This document shows, one piece after another, positions 1-8,740 of a DNA stretch of 8,740 bases. The stretch spans positions 1-8,740 of the forward strand of contig JAUVKJ010000053.1 of the NCBI GenBank assembly GCA_030592145.1, in the 5' to 3' direction. Below the pieces are notes generated by a model. It ran no database searches. It worked only from the letters and a program-made list of their open reading frames with translations, and was not told the origin of the DNA. The position numbers and the translations under genes are program-made. Positions within the stretch are counted from its first letter, which is position 1; each line of letters begins with the position of its first letter. The DNA comes from Bacteroides sp. Its GTDB lineage: Bacteria > Bacteroidota > Bacteroidia > Bacteroidales > SM23-62.

Positions 1-4590
<4,590 letters not shown>

Positions 4591-4622
4591 GGAGGAAAAA
4601 GCGAGAAGTAAACACCAGGGGT

Positions 4623-5114
4623 TTATTCAAGTGATTTTTTCAGTTGAACCATCTTCAGGGCGGTGATGGCGGCCTCGTCTCCCTTGTTGCCATGTTTTCC
4701 ACCGGAACGGTCTTTTGCTTGCTGAAGGGTATCTGTTGTAAGTACACCAAATACAAAGGGCCGGCCATATTTCAGATTCAGGTCCGCAATGCCCTTTGTA
4801 ACCCCCTGGCAGATGAAGTCGAAATGCCGGGTTTCTCCCTGGATTACACAACCCAGGCATATAACCGCATCGGGTTTCCCGGATTCTGCAATGAGTTGTG
4901 CTCCAAGCGGTAATTCAAAGCTTCCCGGAACATGCTTGACCCGGATGTCTTTCTCCCTGACGCCATGTCTCAGTAGTGTCCGGACGGCCCCATCCAGCAA
5001 GGCTCCGGTTATTTCAAGGTTCCATTCGGCCAGGACAATGCTGATTTTCATCCCTTCCCCGGAAGGGATCTCATCCGGATTGTATTCGGAAAGATTCTTA
5101 AGATTGGTAGCCAT
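4623..5114 (-). CDS. ribH: 6,7-dimethyl-8-ribityllumazine synthase
   Basis: RibH condenses 5-amino-6-ribitylamino-uracil with 3,4-dihydroxy-2-butanone 4-phosphate, the penultimate step of riboflavin synthesis. The family forms pentamers or 60-mer capsids in the cytoplasm. The 163 residues match the family length (about 150-165). Visible active-site elements in order: the aromatic Trp31 in AEWN, the SFE substrate loop (65-67), GETRHFD with catalytic His97, Phe123 in PFVFGVLT, and Arg136 in DRSGGKHGNKG. An N-terminal extension of about 20 residues precedes the first strand (KISIVLAEWN). The ATG at 5114 is three bases after the stop of the upstream TPR gene, so the two are almost certainly co-transcribed. 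The other riboflavin genes are not in the window. The 3' end faces yidC across a 32-base gap with no clear intrinsic terminator. Confidence 0.97.
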   Translation of the reverse strand: MATNLKNLSEYNPDEIPSGEGMKISIVLAEWNLEITGALLDGAVRTLLRHGVREKDIRVKHVPGSFELPLGAQLIAESGKPDAVICLGCVIQGETRHFDFICQGVTKGIADLNLKYGRPFVFGVLTTDTLQQAKDRSGGKHGNKGDEAAITALKMVQLKKSLE

Positions 5115-5117
5115 AGG

Positions 5118-5798
5118 CTAGGATTGCATCCTGCTGCGGGTAATATATTTCTCGATATTATTGCTTCTTGAATATTCGGGATAATCCCTGCGGATCTGCT
5201 CGTAAAGCCCGAGGGCTTTTGTGTATTCTCCAAGGCTCTCATAAACCACGCCGGCCTTCATCAGGTACATGGGAGTTGTGAATTTATTGTCAGACAGATC
5301 TGCTGCCTTAAGATAGTGATTCAGTCCCTGCCGGGTATCTCCGAGCTCAACATAGGCATCCCCAATAGCGCCTGTGGCAATGGGAGCGACCATTTTATCG
5401 TTTGACTTGAATTTCTTCAGGTATTCAATGGCATCTTCGTACTGCCCGGTCTTCAGGTAGGATATTCCTGCATAGTATTTGGCCAGGTTGCTGGCTTTGG
5501 TGATCCCGTAATCGTCGATGATCTGCAGGAACCCGGAATAGTTTCCGTCTCCGTGCAATGCCAGGTTGAAGGAGTCCACCTCAAAATACTTCTCGGCCAC
5601 AAACATCTGTCCGTTTGCTTCTTCCTCCATGGGATTTATGTAAAATCTCTTTAACCCGATAAAGATCGCTACGATCGCCAGCACACCGGTGACCACGCGC
5701 ACGATCCATTTCTGTTTGTCCTCGATAAACTGTTCGGTTCTTGTCAAAGCACCTTCAACGCCTTCCATTCCTGAGTCTGCATCTTGCTTCTTTGCCAT
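5118..5798 (-). CDS. Membrane-anchored tetratricopeptide repeat protein (YfgM-like architecture)
   Basis: A 226-residue protein with a short charged cytoplasmic N-terminus (1-30), one membrane helix (about 31-50, WIVRVVTGVLAIVAIFIGL) and a helical repeat domain outside the inner membrane. TPR-like units are visible at about 105-132 (AKYYAGISYLKTGQYEDAIEYL), 142-167 (GAIGDAYVELGDTRQGLNHY) and 179-206 (LMKAGVVYESLGEYTKALGLY). This layout resembles YfgM, an ancillary SecYEG-associated protein of proteobacteria, but I infer that from architecture only and give no symbol. I chose the ATG at 5798 (MAKKQDADSG). An in-frame ATG at 5855 would add 19 residues lacking TPR-protein character, and it lies upstream of the -7 element at 5836-5843, so it would not be in a transcript from there. 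The gene precedes ribH by 3 bases and is divergent from recF. Its function is unknown. Confidence 0.88.
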   Translation of the reverse strand: MAKKQDADSGMEGVEGALTRTEQFIEDKQKWIVRVVTGVLAIVAIFIGLKRFYINPMEEEANGQMFVAEKYFEVDSFNLALHGDGNYSGFLQIIDDYGITKASNLAKYYAGISYLKTGQYEDAIEYLKKFKSNDKMVAPIATGAIGDAYVELGDTRQGLNHYLKAADLSDNKFTTPMYLMKAGVVYESLGEYTKALGLYEQIRRDYPEYSRSNNIEKYITRSRMQS

Positions 5799-5835
5799 TT
5801 TAATCAGATGATAATGAGTTCTGTGAAAAACAACG

Positions 5836-5843
5836 CAAATGTA
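5836..5843 (-). promoter_or_regulatory. Probable Bacteroidota -7 promoter element for the TPR–ribH operon
   Basis: Read on the minus strand this is TACATTTG, a full match to the TAnnTTTG -7 consensus of Bacteroidota primary sigma factors. A -33 TTG at the usual spacing is missing; a run of A at 5861-5866 gives TTT there. Transcription would start near position 5830, leaving a leader of about 30 bases before the ATG at 5798. The call rests on motif and position only. Confidence 0.5.
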
Positions 5844-5889
5844 ATTGTTTTGCATGAATAAAAAAATGATACAATCCCCCCGGTTTTCC

Positions 5890-5897
5890 TATTTTTG
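5890..5897 (+). promoter_or_regulatory. Possible Bacteroidota -7 promoter element for recF
   Basis: TATTTTTG matches the TAnnTTTG consensus. The expected -33 TTG is poor (ATG at 5866-5868, with a 21-base spacer). Transcription would begin near 5903, leaving a leader of only about 13 bases before the recF ATG at 5916. This also argues against the in-frame TTG at 5895 as the recF start, because that codon would lie inside the promoter. Confidence 0.4.
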
Positions 5898-5915
5898 TAC
5901 AGAAACAGATTCAAA

Positions 5916-7025
5916 ATGCACTTATCACGGATTTCTCTTGTCAATTTTAAGAACTACGATCAACTGGAGCTGTCTTTCAGCCAGAAGATCAGTTGTTTTG
6001 TAGGGGATAACGGGACCGGGAAAACCAATCTGCTGGATGCGATCTATTACCTTTCCATGACGAAAAGTTATTTCAATCCGGTCGATACCCAGAATATCCG
6101 GCACGGTGAAGAGCATTTCCTTATACAGGGGGAATTTATCCGTGAAGAGCTGCCTGAAAAGATCCATTGCGGGGTTCAGAAAGGAAAGGTAAAACAGTTC
6201 AGGCGCAATAAGAAGGATTACTCCAGGCTCTCCGGGCACATCGGCCTCCTGCCCGTGGTTATGATCTCCCCGGCAGACAGCAGCCTGATCACTGAAGGCA
6301 GTGAGGAGAGGAGGAAATTCATGAATGCTGTGATCTCGCAGTTCGACAGAGAATATCTGGAGAGCCTTATACGCTACAACCGGGCACTGAGACAACGCAA
6401 CGTATTGTTGAAAAATTTTTACAGCAGCGGGAAATACCAGCCTGACCTGCTGGAGATATGGGATGAGCAGCTGATTCGCAACGGGACGTATATCCATGAA
6501 AAACGCAGGGAATTCGTGCGGAACATGATCCCTATATTCCAGGAATACTATCAATCGATTTCTGAAGGAAGGGAACAGATCGGGCTAAAGTATTACTCCC
6601 AGATGAATGAGAAAGACCTTGGATCCCTGCTCAGGGAGCATGAGCAAAAAGACAGGGTACTTCAATACACGACGGCCGGGATCCACAAGGATGACCTTGT
6701 CATGAGCCTGTCGGAGTATCCCATAAAGAGGATAGGCAGCCAGGGCCAGCAAAAGACCTTCCTGGTAGCACTGAAGCTGGCCAAGTTTGATTATATTAGA
6801 AAGGTCACTGGTTTCCATCCCATCCTTTTGATGGATGATGTATTTGACAAGTTTGACGCCCGGCGGGTACGGCAGATTATCCGGTTGGTGTCAGAGCATG
6901 AGTTCGGGCAGATCTTCATCACGGATACCAACCGTGAGCGTATCAGGAACGTATTGAGTGACCTGGATATCGATTATAAACTCTACCAGGTGGAAAAAGA
7001 CGGTATCAAAGAACAAACCGGATAA
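5916..7025 (+). CDS. recF: DNA replication and repair protein RecF
   Basis: RecF is an ABC-type (SMC-like) ATPase that binds gapped DNA and, with RecO and RecR, loads RecA for gap repair and fork recovery. The 369 residues are the usual length. Visible motifs: an N-terminal strand typical of the family (LSRISLVNFKNY), Walker A GDNGTGKT (30-37), the lid-region motif AGIHKDD (254-260), the ABC signature GSQGQQK (274-280), and Walker B ILLMDDVFD (303-311) followed by a D-loop-like DKFDARRV. All ATPase elements are intact. The ATG at 5916 gives the standard beginning; the frame extends upstream to a TTG at 5895, but the added residues fall inside a promoter-like element. There is no Shine-Dalgarno, only an A-rich stretch before the ATG. 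It is not next to dnaA or dnaN here; a DciA-like gene follows after 3 bases. Confidence 0.97.
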   Translation: MHLSRISLVNFKNYDQLELSFSQKISCFVGDNGTGKTNLLDAIYYLSMTKSYFNPVDTQNIRHGEEHFLIQGEFIREELPEKIHCGVQKGKVKQFRRNKKDYSRLSGHIGLLPVVMISPADSSLITEGSEERRKFMNAVISQFDREYLESLIRYNRALRQRNVLLKNFYSSGKYQPDLLEIWDEQLIRNGTYIHEKRREFVRNMIPIFQEYYQSISEGREQIGLKYYSQMNEKDLGSLLREHEQKDRVLQYTTAGIHKDDLVMSLSEYPIKRIGSQGQQKTFLVALKLAKFDYIRKVTGFHPILLMDDVFDKFDARRVRQIIRLVSEHEFGQIFITDTNRERIRNVLSDLDIDYKLYQVEKDGIKEQTG

Positions 7026-7028
7026 AAA

Positions 7029-7319
7029 ATGGAAAGAAGCAATACACAGAGCATTGCCGAGGTGATCCGTGCATACCTTAAGGAATCAAGGCTTGAAAAA
7101 CCTTTAAAGGAAAGACAGCTGGTCCAGTCCTGGGAAACCCTGCTGGGGAGATCTGTGGCCCGGTCGACCAGCAAGATATACCTGAAAGACGGAAGGCTGT
7201 TCGTCCACCTCAACTCATCGGTAGTGAAGAATGAGCTTTATATGCTTCAGGATGAAATCATAAAAAAGCTGAATGAAGCCGCGGGCGAAGAACTGGTGAA
7301 GGAGATCGTACTTCGCTGA
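7029..7319 (+). CDS. DUF721 protein, DciA-like (putative replicative helicase loader/operator)
   Basis: A 96-residue protein made up almost entirely of a DUF721 domain. Typical features are the N-terminal helix with SIAEVIRAYLKES, the conserved QSWETLLG (about 33-40) followed by a short polar stretch, then strand pairs GRLFVHLNSS and the closing NELYMLQDEIIKKLNE. DUF721 includes DciA, which interacts with DnaB and is thought to support helicase loading in bacteria lacking DnaC or DnaI. That role was shown in other phyla, and here it is inferred from the family. The ATG is three bases after the recF stop, with only an A-run as leader, so it is probably co-transcribed and translationally coupled with recF. 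It ends 30 bases before the convergent ndk stop. Confidence 0.88.
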   Translation: MERSNTQSIAEVIRAYLKESRLEKPLKERQLVQSWETLLGRSVARSTSKIYLKDGRLFVHLNSSVVKNELYMLQDEIIKKLNEAAGEELVKEIVLR

Positions 7320-7339
7320 GCCCGTTTGGGTAGCCGGGC
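7320..7339. terminator. Weak GC-rich hairpin between convergent genes
   Basis: GCCCG at 7320-7324 can pair with CGGGC at 7335-7339 around a 10-base loop, directly after the DUF721 stop and between it and the ndk stop. A second, mutually exclusive stem (GGGC 7336-7339 with GCCC 7347-7350) is also possible. No T-run follows in either direction, so this is not a standard intrinsic terminator. It may still be where the two convergent transcripts end. Confidence 0.22.
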
Positions 7340-7349
7340 AGGCCGCGCC

Positions 7350-7778
7350 CTACATGCAGTCTGTCCGTTCGTTTTTTGCGAAGAAAAAATCAGACTCAAT
7401 CAGGGCGTTCTCATCGCTGTCGGATCCGTGAACAGCATTCATCTGCAGCGATTCGGCATAGAGTTTACGGATGGTGCCTTCCTCCGCATTCTCGGGATTT
7501 GTTTCACCGATCAGTTTCCGGTAATCATCCACGGCGTTTTCCTTCTCCAGGATGGCTGCAACAATTGGGCCGGATGACATGAAATCAACCAGGCTTTCAT
7601 AAAATGGCTTGCTCCGGTGTATGGCATAAAATTTTTCTGCCTGCCGGGTACTTAACCTGGTGAGTTTCATGGCGCTGATCCGGAACCCGGCTTCGTTGAT
7701 CATGCTGAGAATCGGACCGGTATTTCCTTTGCGAAATGCACCGGGCTTTATCATTGTCAATGTGATTTTGCCTGCCAT
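7350..7778 (-). CDS. ndk: Nucleoside diphosphate kinase
   Basis: Ndk moves the gamma phosphate from ATP to other (d)NDPs through a phosphohistidine, balancing the NTP and dNTP pools. The 142 residues match the bacterial family (about 135-155). The conserved set is complete: Lys11 in TMIKPGA, Tyr51 and His54 in [10 protein letters not shown], Arg87 in YRKLIG, Thr93 in GETNP, Arg104 in GTIRKLYA, Asn114, and the catalytic His117 in NAVHGSDS. The ATG at 7778 gives the normal N-terminus ([15 protein letters not shown]). The gene stands alone, convergent with the recF–DUF721 pair and divergent from the DHH phosphoesterase gene. A weak promoter candidate on the minus strand is TATATTCG at 7815-7808, one mismatch from TAnnTTTG. 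Confidence 0.97.
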   Translation of the reverse strand: MAGKITLTMIKPGAFRKGNTGPILSMINEAGFRISAMKLTRLSTRQAEKFYAIHRSKPFYESLVDFMSSGPIVAAILEKENAVDDYRKLIGETNPENAEEGTIRKLYAESLQMNAVHGSDSDENALIESDFFFAKNERTDCM

Positions 7779-7828
7779 GTTATCTGGAATTTTTAATTTA
7801 TAACTCCCGAATATAACAATTTTTTAAA

Positions 7829-7858
7829 TTGATCTAAAACAGAATATTCCTAACTTTG
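7829..7858 (+). promoter_or_regulatory. Bacteroidota-type promoter for the DHH phosphoesterase gene
   Basis: TTG at 7829-7831, a 19-base A/T-rich spacer, then TAACTTTG at 7851-7858. This is a complete match to the TTG-N19-TAnnTTTG promoter of Bacteroidota. Transcription should start near 7864, giving an A/T-rich leader of about 20 bases before the ATG at 7886. No Shine-Dalgarno is present, as usual for the phylum. It is the best promoter in the window. Confidence 0.72.
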
Positions 7859-7885
7859 CCGTCCCTGTTAATAAAAATATTCGGG

Positions 7886-8740
7886 ATGGTGCACAGATTG
7901 CCGGAAGATATTTACGCAAAACTCAAGAAAGTACTGGATGCCCCTTTGCGCGTGGTCATCCTGACACATTATAACCCGGACGGGGATGCTATCGGATCCA
8001 TGCTGGGATTATACTGGTTTCTCAGAAAAAGGGGATGTACGGTCAACATGGCCGTTCCCAATGAATTTCCGCAATTCCTGGCGTGGATGGAGGGAGCCGG
8101 ACAGATCTTTGATTTTACGGGACAAAAACAGCAGATCGGGGAAGAGCTGCAAAAAGCAGACCTTGTATTTTGTCTGGACTTCAACGAACCGGAAAGGCTG
8201 GGTGGCATACAGGAGATTTTCGATAAAACCAATGTCCTGAAAATACTGGTCGACCATCACCCGCATCCGGCCGATTTTACCGACCATATGATCTCTGTAC
8301 CCACGGTCAGCTCTACCGCCGAACTGGTGTACAACCTGATGCTTGACCTGGACGGGAAGGATATTATCGACACATGTATTGCTGAATGCCTTTTTGTCGG
8401 GATCATGACCGATACCGGGTGTTTTAGTTTCAACAGTTCTGTGCCGGAAACCTACATGGTGGTGGCTGAGCTGCTTAAGAAAGGGATTGATAAGGACCGC
8501 ATCTATGGCCTTGTATACGATAATTTTACGGAAGAGAGGATGCGGATGCTTGGTTACAGCCTTCAGGAAAAAATGGTAGTCCTGCCCGAACACCGGACAG
8601 CCTATATTTACCTCAGCCGGGAAGAGTTGAGGCAGCATAGTCACCTGTCCGGCGATACGGAGGGATTTGTTAATTATCCATTTTCCGTCAGGGACATCGG
8701 TGTTACGGCCCTTTTCCTTGAAAAGACGGACCATGTGCAG
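7886..8740 (+). CDS. DHH-family phosphoesterase, NrnA-like (3' end outside the window)
   Basis: The 285 visible residues belong to the DHH/DHHA1 family that includes NrnA (oligoribonuclease and 3'-phosphoadenosine 5'-phosphate phosphatase) and c-di-AMP/pApA phosphodiesterases. Metal-binding motifs appear in order: HYNPDGDAIGS (28-38, with Asp32 and Asp34), Asp98 in VFCLDFNEPERLG, DHH at 123-125 in VDHHPHPADF, and Asp176 in VGIMTDTGCFSF. The linker and the start of the DHHA1 domain follow (TEGFVNYPFSVRDIGV). The frame is still open at the last base. Members usually have about 320-345 residues, so roughly the last 40-60, including the glycine-rich substrate loop, lie beyond the window. The ATG at 7886 fits the promoter at 7829-7858 and gives a normal N-terminus (MVHRLPEDIYAKL). 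Its substrate cannot be decided from this part. No signal peptide is seen, so it is probably cytoplasmic. Confidence 0.93.
   Translation, partial: MVHRLPEDIYAKLKKVLDAPLRVVILTHYNPDGDAIGSMLGLYWFLRKRGCTVNMAVPNEFPQFLAWMEGAGQIFDFTGQKQQIGEELQKADLVFCLDFNEPERLGGIQEIFDKTNVLKILVDHHPHPADFTDHMISVPTVSSTAELVYNLMLDLDGKDIIDTCIAECLFVGIMTDTGCFSFNSSVPETYMVVAELLKKGIDKDRIYGLVYDNFTEERMRMLGYSLQEKMVVLPEHRTAYIYLSREELRQHSHLSGDTEGFVNYPFSVRDIGVTALFLEKTDHVQ

Noticed and set aside
4609..4625. Possible hairpin TAAAC (4609-4613) with GTTTA (4621-4625) between yidC and ribH
   Set aside because: Only five mostly A/T pairs, no T-run, and it overlaps the ribH stop codon; too weak to call a terminator.
5799..5855. Longer TPR start at 5855 adding 19 residues
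   Set aside because: The added stretch is unlike an export or anchor leader, and the -7 element at 5836-5843 lies inside it, so the ATG at 5798 is preferred.
5895..5915. Longer recF start at the TTG at 5895
   Set aside because: The TTG lies within the putative promoter, and the ATG at 5916 yields the standard RecF N-terminus.
5925..6554. Minus-strand open frame of 209 codons inside recF
   Set aside because: Antisense shadow of the RecF Walker A half, with no motif or start context of its own.
8009..8734. Minus-strand open frame of 241 codons near the right edge
   Set aside because: It is opposite the DHH phosphoesterase, whose frame carries all family motifs; the antisense translation resembles no family I know.

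Overview
The window is an ordinary, gene-dense stretch of chromosome from a member of the Bacteroidota, probably class Bacteroidia. Four things point there: the DUF349–pyrG–yidC and recF–DUF721 gene orders; a YidC with the long periplasmic domain and Met-rich last helix common in this phylum; starts without recognisable Shine-Dalgarno sequences; and promoter elements of the TAnnTTTG type, best seen at 7829-7858 where TTG-N19-TAACTTTG is complete. This rests on motif reading, not on a search.

Layout. Positions 1-4590 (+): the 3' part of a DUF349 repeat gene, pyrG (CTP synthase) and yidC (membrane protein insertase), tightly packed with a 2-base gap and then an 8-base overlap, so probably one operon. 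Positions 4623-5798 (-): ribH (lumazine synthase), downstream of a membrane-anchored TPR protein with a 3-base gap. Positions 5799-5915: a divergent promoter region. Positions 5916-7319 (+): recF and a small DUF721/DciA-like gene, again 3 bases apart. Positions 7350-7778 (-): ndk (nucleoside diphosphate kinase). Positions 7779-7885: a second divergent promoter region. Positions 7886-8740 (+): a DHH-family phosphoesterase (NrnA type) that runs off the right edge.

The genes are housekeeping genes: CTP and NTP supply (pyrG, ndk), nanoRNA or pAp turnover (DHH protein), riboflavin synthesis (ribH), membrane protein insertion (yidC, possibly helped by the TPR protein), and replication and repair (recF, DciA-like). 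All enzymes retain the expected catalytic motifs. I see no broken gene, insertion sequence, tRNA or rRNA, CRISPR array, phage gene or toxin-antitoxin pair. No gap exceeds 120 bases.

I found no convincing undescribed system. The least understood items are the DUF349 protein, with its regular 77-residue repeat, and the TPR membrane protein paired with ribH. The other findings concern gene arrangement and promoter architecture.
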